This document shows positions 20,448-27,967 of a stretch of DNA of 64,000 nt, piece after piece (position 1 is the stretch's first letter; each line of letters begins with the position of its first letter). The DNA comes from Novosphingobium sp. TH158. Its GTDB lineage: Bacteria > Pseudomonadota > Alphaproteobacteria > Sphingomonadales > Sphingomonadaceae. The DNA is taken from NCBI RefSeq assembly GCF_002855555.1, contig NZ_PKRT01000001.1, positions 1,054,001-1,118,000 of the forward strand, read 5' to 3'. A program made the translations under genes and the position numbers. The notes under the pieces are model-generated. The model was not told where the DNA came from and searched no databases. It saw nothing but the letters and a program-made list of their open reading frames with translations.

Positions 20448-21767
20448 ATGTCCGATCTTTTCGCCGCCGATCCGCATTACGCAGCCCCGGATGAGCCGGC
20501 CGGAGATGCCCCGCTGGCCGATCAGTTGCGGCCCCGCGTCCTGCCGGACGTCATCGGGCAGGAGCACCTGACCGGCCCTGAAGGCGCGATCGGGCGGATG
20601 GTGGCCGCAGGGCGGCTTTCCTCGATGATCCTGTGGGGGCCGCCGGGCACGGGAAAAACCTCTATCGCCCGTCTGCTGGCCGAGGCGGTCGGCATGCGAT
20701 ACGCCCCGATCAGCGCCGTGTTTTCGGGCGTGGCCGATCTCAAGAAGGCCTTTGCCGAAGCCGAAACCGCCGCCCGAGCGGGGATGCGCACGCTGCTGTT
20801 CGTCGACGAGATCCACCGCTTCAATCGCGCGCAGCAGGACGGGTTCCTGCCTTTCGTGGAAAAAGGCACGGTCACGCTTGTCGGCGCGACGACCGAGAAC
20901 CCCAGCTTTGCGCTAAACGCCGCTCTGCTTTCCCGCGCGCAGGTGCTGATCCTGCACAGGCTTGACGCACGCGCGCTCGACACGCTGCTGGACCGCGCAG
21001 AGGAGCTGGAAGGCCCCCTGCCCCTGACGCCAGAGGCGCGCGAGGCGCTGGTCGCCAGTGCCGATGGCGATGGACGTTTCCTGCTCAACCAGGCTGAAAC
21101 GCTCTATTCCGCGAAAATCCCAGAGCCGCTCGATCCGGCGGGCCTCGGCAAGTTCCTGCAGCGCCGCGTGGCGGTTTACCACAAGGACCGCGACGGCCAC
21201 TACAACCTGATCTCGGCGCTGCATAAAAGCCTGCGCGGATCAGACCCGCAGGCGGCGCTCTATTACCTCGCTCGGATGCTGACGGCAGGCGAGGAACCGC
21301 TCTACGTGCTGCGGCGGCTGGTTCGCTTTGCATCGGAAGACATCGGCCTCGCCGATCCGCAGGCGCTGGTGCAGTGCCTTGCGGCCAAGGACGCCTACGA
21401 ATTCCTGGGATCGCCCGAAGGCGAACTGGCCGTGGTCCAGGCCTGCCTTTACCTTGCCACCGCGCCCAAATCGAACGCGGCCTATGCGGCGCAGAAGGCG
21501 GCATGGAAATCTGCCCGCGAAACCGGCAGCCTTGCGCCACCGGCCAATATCCTGAACGCCCCGACCAAGCTGATGAAGGACATCGGCTATGGCAAGGATT
21601 ACGCTTACGACCACGACGCGGAAGACGGCTTTTCCGGGGCGAACTACTGGCCCGAGGGCATGAACCCGCAGGCCTATTACCAGCCGGTCGAGCGCGGCTT
21701 CGAGCGCGAGGTGCTCAAGCGCCTGGAATGGTGGGACCGCAAGCGCCGGGAGCGCGGCGGGGCGTGA
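20448..21767 (+). CDS. rarA: Replication-associated recombination protein RarA (MgsA)
   Basis: This 439-residue AAA+ ATPase acts at stalled replication forks. LADQLRPRVLPDVIGQEHL is the family N-terminus; Walker A GPPGTGKTS is at residues 64-72, Walker B LLFVDEIHRFN at 116-126 and sensor 1 GATTENPSF at 146-154. The C-terminal tetramerisation region (LISALHKSLRGSDPQAALYYLARML) is intact. The usual N-terminal clamp-binding motif is represented by SDLF at residues 2-5. Its TGA overlaps the GTG of the next gene. Confidence 0.96.
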   Translation: MSDLFAADPHYAAPDEPAGDAPLADQLRPRVLPDVIGQEHLTGPEGAIGRMVAAGRLSSMILWGPPGTGKTSIARLLAEAVGMRYAPISAVFSGVADLKKAFAEAETAARAGMRTLLFVDEIHRFNRAQQDGFLPFVEKGTVTLVGATTENPSFALNAALLSRAQVLILHRLDARALDTLLDRAEELEGPLPLTPEAREALVASADGDGRFLLNQAETLYSAKIPEPLDPAGLGKFLQRRVAVYHKDRDGHYNLISALHKSLRGSDPQAALYYLARMLTAGEEPLYVLRRLVRFASEDIGLADPQALVQCLAAKDAYEFLGSPEGELAVVQACLYLATAPKSNAAYAAQKAAWKSARETGSLAPPANILNAPTKLMKDIGYGKDYAYDHDAEDGFSGANYWPEGMNPQAYYQPVERGFEREVLKRLEWWDRKRRERGGA

Positions 21768-22624
21768 GGTTCCGCAACTTTGCCGCCATCGACTGGTCGG
21801 GCGCCGTGGGCGAGCGCCATCGCGGCATTTCCGTTGCCCTGTGCGGCGAAGGCGATGAAGCGCCCCGGCTGGTCCGCCCGGGGGAACGCTGGTCGCGGCA
21901 GGAAGTCGCCGACTGGCTGCTGCACGAGATGCCCAAGGACACGCTGGCAGGGCTCGACCTTGGCATATCGCTGCCCTTTGCCGACCGCTCCGGCTTTTTC
22001 CCGGAATGGGACCAGAGCCCGCCCGATGCGCGCAGCCTCTGGGCGCGGGTGGAGGAGCTTTGCGCGAACGACCCGCACCTGTCCGTAACCAGCTTCGTCG
22101 ATCATCCCCAGGCAGCCCATCACTTCCGCCGCCATGGCGGGCGCGAAGGTCGGCATTTCGGCGGCGGGCGCGGGCGCTTTCGGGTGACGGAGCGGGCGCA
22201 GGAAGCCATGGGCTGCCGGCCCTACTCGAACTTCAACCTCGTCGGAGCGGCGCAGGTCGGCAAGTCCAGCCTGTCCGGCATGCGGATGCTGCATCGCATC
22301 AGCCCGCGCCTGCCGGTCTGGCCGGTCGATCCCCTGCCGGCCAGCGGTTCGGTGGTCGTGGAGATCTACACGACGATTGCCGCCCTTCACGCCGGGCGCG
22401 CGCCGGGCCGTTCGAAGATGCGCAGCTACGAAGAGCTCAACGCCGCGCTTGCCGCATTCGGCAGCAGGCCGGTCAGGGCCAGCGGCACGGTGGACGATCA
22501 CACGAGCGACGCGATCCTCACCGCCGCCTGGCTGCGCCGCGCCGCCTTCCAACCGCATTTGTGGAACCCGCCCGCCCTGCAAGGCGTGGCGCAAACCGAG
22601 GGCTGGACCTTTGGTGCTGTCTAG
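21764..22624 (+). CDS. Unrecognised protein coupled to rarA, possible RNase H-like fold
   Basis: The GTG at 21764 overlaps the rarA TGA (GTGA), giving 286 residues. I do not recognise a named family with certainty. The order of conserved-looking acids, AAIDWSG (D10), GLDLGIS (D65), VVEIYTT (E200) and DDHTSDAILTAAWLR (D244, D245, D249), resembles DUF429-type RNase H-like proteins. A P-loop-like string GAAQVGKS lies at 161-168 but lacks a visible Walker B, so it may be chance. Co-translation with RarA suggests a DNA or RNA processing role; this is inference. Confidence 0.7.
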   Translation: MRFRNFAAIDWSGAVGERHRGISVALCGEGDEAPRLVRPGERWSRQEVADWLLHEMPKDTLAGLDLGISLPFADRSGFFPEWDQSPPDARSLWARVEELCANDPHLSVTSFVDHPQAAHHFRRHGGREGRHFGGGRGRFRVTERAQEAMGCRPYSNFNLVGAAQVGKSSLSGMRMLHRISPRLPVWPVDPLPASGSVVVEIYTTIAALHAGRAPGRSKMRSYEELNAALAAFGSRPVRASGTVDDHTSDAILTAAWLRRAAFQPHLWNPPALQGVAQTEGWTFGAV

Positions 22625-22648
22625 GGCTATGGGCGCAAACGCTCGCGG

Positions 22649-22723
22649 GCCGGCTTAGCACAGTGGTAGTGCAGCGGTTTTGTAAACCGAAGGTCGGGGG
22701 TTCAAATCCCTCAGCCGGCACCA
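22649..22723 (+). tRNA. tRNA-Thr (anticodon TGT)
   Basis: The acceptor stem GCCGGCT pairs with AGCCGGC, the T-arm carries GGTTCAAATCC, and discriminator A plus CCA are encoded (22720-22723). The anticodon loop TTTGTAA gives TGT, reading ACA. Its last 13 bases are overlapped on the opposite strand by the 3' end of the FAH-family gene. Confidence 0.96.
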
Positions 22724-23589
22724 GCAGCAGCAGCGCCCCAAGGAGCCGAACGCGCTTCTGGCGAGACGGACACGCGAGTAACCAGCGTTTCGATGCCGGG
22801 AATTTCCAGCCGCATCACGTCTCCCGCAGCCACGGGAGCGACATCCGCCGCGCCGGAGAGGATGACATCACCGGGGTAGAGCGTCATGGCGGTTGAGGCG
22901 AAGGCGATCAGTCCCGCAGGGCTTCCTGTCAGGTCGGCAAAGCTTCGCTCTCCGCGAAGCTCATCGTTCACCCAGAAGCGATAACCCAGCGCCGAAGGAT
23001 CGGCGACCTCGTCCGCCGTCACAAGGCAGGGGCCGAGAACGCCGTAGGTGTCGAAGCTCTTGCAGAAAGCCCAGTCCTCGCGCTCGGGCTTGAGCGTCAT
23101 GTCGAGCGCGCAGCAATAACCCGCGACATGGGCCAGCGCCGTTTCGATCGGCACGTTGGAGCATACGCGCCCGATGACGATGGCCAGTTCCGGTTCATGC
23201 ACGGTGGCCCGGTCCGGCCAGCGCAAGGCAACGCCATCCCCCTCACCCGCCAGCGCGGTTACGGCCTTGCCCATGAACCCCATCATGCCCAGCGGCGCGC
23301 CGTGGTGCTTCCAGTTGCCCGCCCCGCAAACGAACTTGGCGGGATTGGCGACCGGCGAGAGCAGGCGCACCGCCCGGCGCGACAGGACGGGTGCACCGGC
23401 GGCAAGCTCCGCGATCCGCGCGCGGATGGCAGGCAGGTTGGCGATCAGCTGGTCGCCAAAGGGCAGTGGCCAGCGCAGGTCCGGCAGCACATCGGTTGCG
23501 GCCGTCACATCGCGCACTGCATCGCCTTCAAGCAGGCCAAGCCGCGGCTGGTCTGGTGTTTCGGGCAGCACGAATCGGCAGATGCGCAT
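22711..23589 (-). CDS. Fumarylacetoacetate hydrolase family protein
   Basis: This 292-residue protein starts at the ATG at 23589 (GAGGG upstream). The FAH fold (PF01557) shows in FVCGAGNWKHH, the metal-binding HEPELAIVIGRV (an ExE pair) and CALDMTLKPERED. Relatives hydrolyse or decarboxylate acylpyruvates and catechol meta-cleavage products. The stop codon lies inside the T-arm of tRNA-Thr on the other strand, so the last few codons (GAAAAGAG region) derive from tRNA sequence. It diverges from the DUF885 gene. Confidence 0.85.
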   Translation of the reverse strand: MRICRFVLPETPDQPRLGLLEGDAVRDVTAATDVLPDLRWPLPFGDQLIANLPAIRARIAELAAGAPVLSRRAVRLLSPVANPAKFVCGAGNWKHHGAPLGMMGFMGKAVTALAGEGDGVALRWPDRATVHEPELAIVIGRVCSNVPIETALAHVAGYCCALDMTLKPEREDWAFCKSFDTYGVLGPCLVTADEVADPSALGYRFWVNDELRGERSFADLTGSPAGLIAFASTAMTLYPGDVILSGAADVAPVAAGDVMRLEIPGIETLVTRVSVSPEARSAPWGAAAAGAG

Positions 23590-23765
23590 GGGATACCCTC
23601 TTCTCGATATCCCCATCTTGCCGGCAACGCCGGGGGAGACAAGCGGCCCGGGCTTCCGGCCATGCCATGCGGAGCGGCGGGCAGGAAATGTCGTTCGTCG
23701 AGACAACGCTTGCGCTGGGCGGGCTGGCGTTTCAGTTTCACGGGAAACCACTGGGGGATTCCCGA

Positions 23766-25463
23766 ATGCGCCTGTTCCGTCCGCTTGCCGTGCTGCTGAT
23801 CGGCACTGCCCTTGCCTCGTGCAAGGCCCCGGCCCCAACCGAATCGTGGGGCAGCTATACCCAGATGACCATCGATGGCTGGCTGGCGATCGACCCGGCC
23901 TTCGCCGTTTACCAGGGTGCCCACCAATTCGACGGAAAACTGCCGGACTGGAGCGAGGAAGGCCTGAAGAAGCGCATCGCTTTCCTCGAAGGCGTGATCG
24001 ACGGGGCCGAAGCCTATGACGAGTTGCAGGGCAAGGAACGGTTTGAGCGCGACTACATGATCAAGGTGGCGCAAGGGCAGCTGTTCTTCCTCAAGGACCT
24101 CGACCAGCCGCACACCAATCCGCAGTTCTATGTCGGCGGCGGGCTTGATCCGAACGTCTATCTGGCCCGCGAATATGCCGACAAGCCGACGCGGATGAAG
24201 GCGCTGATCGCCTTCTTCGACAATGTCCCCGCTGCCGCGCAGAACATCCGCAAGAACCTGAAGACGCCCTTGCCGGCAACTTTCATCAAATATGGTGTCG
24301 CCGGGTTCGGCGGCTTTGCCGATGCCTATGTCACCGATGCGCGCGCCGCCTTTGCCGACGTGCAGGATGCCGAGCTGCAGAAGCGGCTGATGGAAAGCTC
24401 GGCCAAGGCATCGCAAGCCATGGCGGAACTGCGCGACTGGCTGAAATCGGAAGAACCCAAGGCCACGCAGGATTTCGCCATGGGGGCCGACAAGTTCTCG
24501 CGGATGCTGGCGGCTACCGAAGCGGTGGACCTGCCGCTGGACGAGCTGGAGAAGATTGGCCGCGCCGACCTGAAGCGCAACCAGGATGCGCTTAAGGCCG
24601 AATGCGCAAAATTCGCACCCGGGGCCACCGTCCCCGAATGCATGGCCAAGATGAACGCCAACAAGGGTGCCGGCGGACCCGTTGCCACGGCGACGCGGCA
24701 GATCCCGACGCTCACCGCTTTCGTCAAGGAGAAGGACCTCGTCTCCATCCCCGGCACCGAACAGGCGCTGGTTCGCGAAAGCCCGCCCTATAACCGGCAG
24801 AACAGCGCCTATATCGATCCCCCGGGGCCATTCGAGAAGGGCATCCCGTCGATCTACTACATCTCTCCGCCGGACCCTTCATGGCCGATGGAAAAGCAGC
24901 AGGCCTACATTCCCGGCGAACGTGACCTGCTGTTCACTTCGGTGCACGAAGTGATGCCCGGCCACTTCCTGAACTTCCTGCACGCAAACCGCAGCCCCTT
25001 CATGTTCGGCCGGCTGTTCGTGGGCTATGCCTTCGCCGAAGGCTGGGCCCATTATGCCGAGGAAATGATGTGGGAAGCGGGCCTGGCGAATGGCGATCCG
25101 GAAACGCACATCGGGCAGATCTCCAATGCCCTGCTGCGCGATTGCCGCTATCTTTCGGCCATCGGCCTGCATGCGCGCGGCATGACGCTGGAGCAGTCCA
25201 AGGCCTTGTTCATCAACGAGTGCTTCCAGGATGAAGGCACGGCCGAACAGCAGGCCGCGCGCGGAACGCGCGATCCGGCCTACCTGAACTACACCCTGGG
25301 CAAGCTGATGATCCGCAAGCTGCGCGAAGACTGGACGGCCAGCCGCGGCGGGCGGGAAGCGTGGAAGGCGTTCCACGACGAGTTCCTGTCCTATGGCGGC
25401 CCGCCGGTGCCGCTGGTGCGCCAAATGATGATGAAGGAGGACAGCGCCAAAGCAGTGTTCTGA
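23766..25463 (+). CDS. DUF885 family lipoprotein, putative metallopeptidase
   Basis: This 565-residue protein has a lipoprotein signal with lipobox LASC (Cys19). The C-terminal half has HEVMPGHF (H394, E395, H400) and EGWAHYAEEMMW, the conserved blocks of DUF885 proteins, which look like a zinc-metallopeptidase active site of the HExxxGH type. It probably acts in the periplasm or at the outer membrane. The ATG at 23766 is preceded by GGGGGA. The gene lies 47 bases before the tryptophan dioxygenase, with a hairpin in between, so joint transcription is unclear. Confidence 0.87.
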   Translation: MRLFRPLAVLLIGTALASCKAPAPTESWGSYTQMTIDGWLAIDPAFAVYQGAHQFDGKLPDWSEEGLKKRIAFLEGVIDGAEAYDELQGKERFERDYMIKVAQGQLFFLKDLDQPHTNPQFYVGGGLDPNVYLAREYADKPTRMKALIAFFDNVPAAAQNIRKNLKTPLPATFIKYGVAGFGGFADAYVTDARAAFADVQDAELQKRLMESSAKASQAMAELRDWLKSEEPKATQDFAMGADKFSRMLAATEAVDLPLDELEKIGRADLKRNQDALKAECAKFAPGATVPECMAKMNANKGAGGPVATATRQIPTLTAFVKEKDLVSIPGTEQALVRESPPYNRQNSAYIDPPGPFEKGIPSIYYISPPDPSWPMEKQQAYIPGERDLLFTSVHEVMPGHFLNFLHANRSPFMFGRLFVGYAFAEGWAHYAEEMMWEAGLANGDPETHIGQISNALLRDCRYLSAIGLHARGMTLEQSKALFINECFQDEGTAEQQAARGTRDPAYLNYTLGKLMIRKLREDWTASRGGREAWKAFHDEFLSYGGPPVPLVRQMMMKEDSAKAVF

Positions 25464-25470
25464 CCGGCAA

Positions 25471-25502
25471 ACTGCTTGCAATTGAAACCGGTTGCAAGCA
25501 GT
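25471..25502 (+). promoter_or_regulatory. Perfect hairpin with nested LacI-like operator before kynA
   Basis: ACTGCTTGCAA (25471-25481) and TTGCAAGCAGT (25492-25502) are perfect 11-bp inverted arms around 10 bases. Inside and overlapping the right arm, TTGAAACCGGTTGCAA (25482-25497) is a near-palindrome centred on AACCGGTT, the layout of many LacI-family operators. It ends 8 bases before the ATG, where a Shine-Dalgarno would be and none is seen. It may be a repressor site, a translational hairpin or a U-less terminator of the DUF885 gene. Confidence 0.6.
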
Positions 25503-25510
25503 CTCGGGCC

Positions 25511-26308
25511 ATGACCTCGCCCGATGCCATGACCTATGCGCGCTACCTTGCGCTCGATACCCTGCTTGAGTGCCAGCATCCCCGGTCACACGAGGATGAT
25601 GAGATGCTGTTCATCATCATCCACCAGACCAAGGAGCTGTGGCTCAAGCAGATGATCCGCGAATTGCGGCTGGCCATGCGGCAAGTGGCAGCCGATGCGC
25701 TGGTTCCTGCTTACAAGGCGCTGGCGCGGGTCAGCCGCATACAGGCCGTGATGACGCTGAGCTGGGACGTCCTCGCGACCATGACGCCCAGTGACTACAC
25801 GCGTTTTCGCCATGTCCTGGGGCCAAGCTCGGGCTTCCAGTCAGACCAGTTCCGCACGGTGGAATTCCTGCTGGGCCTGAAGGACGCGCGATTCCTCGAT
25901 TACCAGGCTGATCGCCCGGCGGCGCGCAGTTCAATGGAGGAGGCGCTGCGCGCGCCCGGCCTGTGGGACCTGGCGATTGCCGCAGCGGCCCGCGCCGGCT
26001 TTGCGATTCCGCCGCACCTGCTGGAGCGCGACTGGTCGCAGGCCTATGTTCCCGATCCTGCGGTGGAAGCGGCCTTCCTTGAGGTCTATCGCCAGCCCGA
26101 ACAGCACTGGGAGCTTTACCAGCTGGCCGAAAAGCTGGTCGATCTTGACGATGCCATGGCCACCTGGCGGCACAAGCACGTGCTGACGGTGGAGCGGGTC
26201 ATCGGCGGCAAGCGCGGCACCGGCGGCACTGCGGGCGCTGCCTATCTCCTCTCCACGCTCGCCAAGCGGGCTTTTCCGGAATTGTGGTCGCTCAGGACGC
26301 AATTGTGA
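25511..26308 (+). CDS. kynA: Tryptophan 2,3-dioxygenase
   Basis: This 265-residue heme enzyme opens the indole ring of L-tryptophan to N-formylkynurenine. Diagnostic blocks are MTYARYLALDTLL, FIIIHQTKELWLKQM, DYTRFRHVLGPSSGFQSDQF and the C-terminal WRHKHVLTVERVIGGKRGTGG, where the family's heme-ligating His lies. The length is normal for bacterial enzymes. Its TGA overlaps the GTG of the next gene, a kynureninase-like enzyme, so the pair forms a tryptophan-degradation unit. Kynurenine formamidase is not in the window. Confidence 0.95.
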   Translation: MTSPDAMTYARYLALDTLLECQHPRSHEDDEMLFIIIHQTKELWLKQMIRELRLAMRQVAADALVPAYKALARVSRIQAVMTLSWDVLATMTPSDYTRFRHVLGPSSGFQSDQFRTVEFLLGLKDARFLDYQADRPAARSSMEEALRAPGLWDLAIAAAARAGFAIPPHLLERDWSQAYVPDPAVEAAFLEVYRQPEQHWELYQLAEKLVDLDDAMATWRHKHVLTVERVIGGKRGTGGTAGAAYLLSTLAKRAFPELWSLRTQL

Positions 26309-27405
26309 GCTGGAAGCACCTGTTCAGCCGCGCGCTGGCGGCCGATCCGCAGCGGCTCCACTTCGCCGCGCACAGCCATCACCTCTGGCCGGATGCGAGC
26401 TGGCTCGGCCATCTGGAAGCATGGGAAGATGCCGCCGGGCTGGCGGATCGCAAGTGGGAAAAGGTATTCGGCGAGGTAATTCCCGAAGCCCAGGGCCACA
26501 TCGCGCGCGAGCTTGGCCTGCCCGATCCGGCAACCTTGGCCTTTGCACCCAACACGCATGACCTGCTGGTCCGCATCGTCTCAGCCCTGCCGATGGAGCG
26601 CCCCCGCGTTCTGGCGAGTGATGGCGAATTCCACTCGTTCCGTCGTCAGTCCCTGCGCTGGGCGGAAGCCGGGCGGATCGCGCTGGAAACGGTCCCGCTG
26701 CATGCCCTGGCCGAGCGCGCCGCGAGGGGCGAATTCGACCTGCTGTTCGCCAGCCAGGTGCAGTTCAACAGCGGAGAGCCGCTCACCTCGGTTGAAGCAC
26801 TCGCCGCCCTCGCCCGGCCCGAAGGGCCATGGGTGGTGATCGATGGCTACCACGGCTTCATGGCAAAGCCGACGGACCTTTCCGCCTGTTCGGACCGCCT
26901 GTTTTACCTTGGCGGTGGCTACAAGTACGCGATGGCCGGCGAAGGGGCATGTTTCCTTCACGCCCCTCCGGGCTTTGGCCCTCGGCCCGAAGTCACCGGC
27001 TGGTTCGCCGCCTTCGACAGCCTTGCAGCGCGGCAGGGCGGCATCGGCTATGCACCGGACGGACGGCGCTTCCTGGGCAGCACGTTCGATCCGTCGGGGC
27101 TCTACCGCTTCAACGCGGTGCAGCGGATGCTGCTGGCAGAAGGGCTCGATACAGCGCGGATTTCCGCCCACTGCGGCGCGCTGATGGACCAGTTCCGCGC
27201 GTCGGGCGCACTGCCGGACATGGCCCTGATCGATCCGCCCGCCCCCCGCTTCCTTGCCTACAAGGGTAAAGGTGCTGCCCACTGGCAGCAGCACCTTGCG
27301 AGCAAGGGCATCGTGATCGACCGGCGCGACGAAGTGCTGCGGATCGGCTTCGGGCTTTACCAGGATGCGGAAGATGTAGAGCGGCTGGCCCGCGCCTGCC
27401 GCTGA
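26305..27405 (+). CDS. PLP-dependent class V aminotransferase, kynureninase-like
   Basis: I chose the GTG at 26305 (AGGA about 10 bases upstream, GTGA overlap with kynA); a GTG at 26284 is possible. The 366-residue product has fold-type I features: VVIDGYHGFMAKP in the PLP-phosphate/Asp region and GGGYKYAMAGEGACF with the Schiff-base Lys207. FAAHSHHLWPD at the N-terminus is characteristic. Coupling to tryptophan dioxygenase suggests cleavage of kynurenine to anthranilate and alanine, but it is shorter than classic KynU (about 410) and may be a distinct subfamily. Confidence 0.82.
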   Translation: MSWKHLFSRALAADPQRLHFAAHSHHLWPDASWLGHLEAWEDAAGLADRKWEKVFGEVIPEAQGHIARELGLPDPATLAFAPNTHDLLVRIVSALPMERPRVLASDGEFHSFRRQSLRWAEAGRIALETVPLHALAERAARGEFDLLFASQVQFNSGEPLTSVEALAALARPEGPWVVIDGYHGFMAKPTDLSACSDRLFYLGGGYKYAMAGEGACFLHAPPGFGPRPEVTGWFAAFDSLAARQGGIGYAPDGRRFLGSTFDPSGLYRFNAVQRMLLAEGLDTARISAHCGALMDQFRASGALPDMALIDPPAPRFLAYKGKGAAHWQQHLASKGIVIDRRDEVLRIGFGLYQDAEDVERLARACR

Positions 27406-27867
27406 TCAGCCGCGACCGCGATAGCCGGGAACGCCCTGATCCGGCACCCACAAGCCTTCCGGGGGTGCCCCGCTCTGCCAGAAGACGTCGATCGGGATGC
27501 CGCCGCGCGGATACCAGTAGCCGCCGATTCGCAGCCAGCGCGGCTTCATCTCGTCGAACAGGCGCTGACCGATGCCCACGGTGACATCCTCGTGGAAGCC
27601 GGCATGGTTACGGAACGAACCGAGGAACAGCTTCAGGCTTTTCGATTCGACGATCGTTTCGCCCGGGGCATAGTCGATCACCAGATGGGCGAAATCGGGC
27701 TGGCCGGTGACAGGGCAAAGCGAGGTGAATTCGGGCGCCGCGAAACGCGCAAGGTAAAGGCTGCCGGGACGCGGATTGGGAACATAATCCAGCACGGCCT
27801 CTTCGGGAGAGGCGGGCAGCGCGCTTGTCTGGCCAAGGTGCAACGGGGCAAGGGGTGTGTCGTTCAT
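27406..27867 (-). CDS. queF: NADPH-dependent 7-cyano-7-deazaguanine reductase (QueF, type I)
   Basis: This 153-residue T-fold enzyme reduces preQ0 to preQ1 for queuosine. The catalytic Cys51 in [13 protein letters not shown], Asp58, the QueF signature E74-SKSLK and the H92-E93 pair are all present. The small size fits the unimodular type I form. The start at 27867 gives [13 protein letters not shown]; an extra 11 upstream codons are open but less likely. Its stop abuts the kynureninase-like stop, the two sharing the palindrome TGATCA. It complements the YhhQ transporter at 2819. Confidence 0.95.
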   Translation of the reverse strand: MNDTPLAPLHLGQTSALPASPEEAVLDYVPNPRPGSLYLARFAAPEFTSLCPVTGQPDFAHLVIDYAPGETIVESKSLKLFLGSFRNHAGFHEDVTVGIGQRLFDEMKPRWLRIGGYWYPRGGIPIDVFWQSGAPPEGLWVPDQGVPGYRGRG

Positions 27868-27967
27868 GCCGCTCGAATGCCGCCATCTGCGCGATTGCAC
27901 AAGTGAACGGTTTGCCAGAGGCAGTTCACCCGCTATTCAGCGCGCCCGCGCATGGGCGAAAGACACG

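Noticed and set aside
22649..22723. tRNA-Thr as an integration site of a mobile element
   Set aside because: No integrase and no duplicated tRNA 3' end was seen on either side; both flanks are ordinary chromosomal genes.
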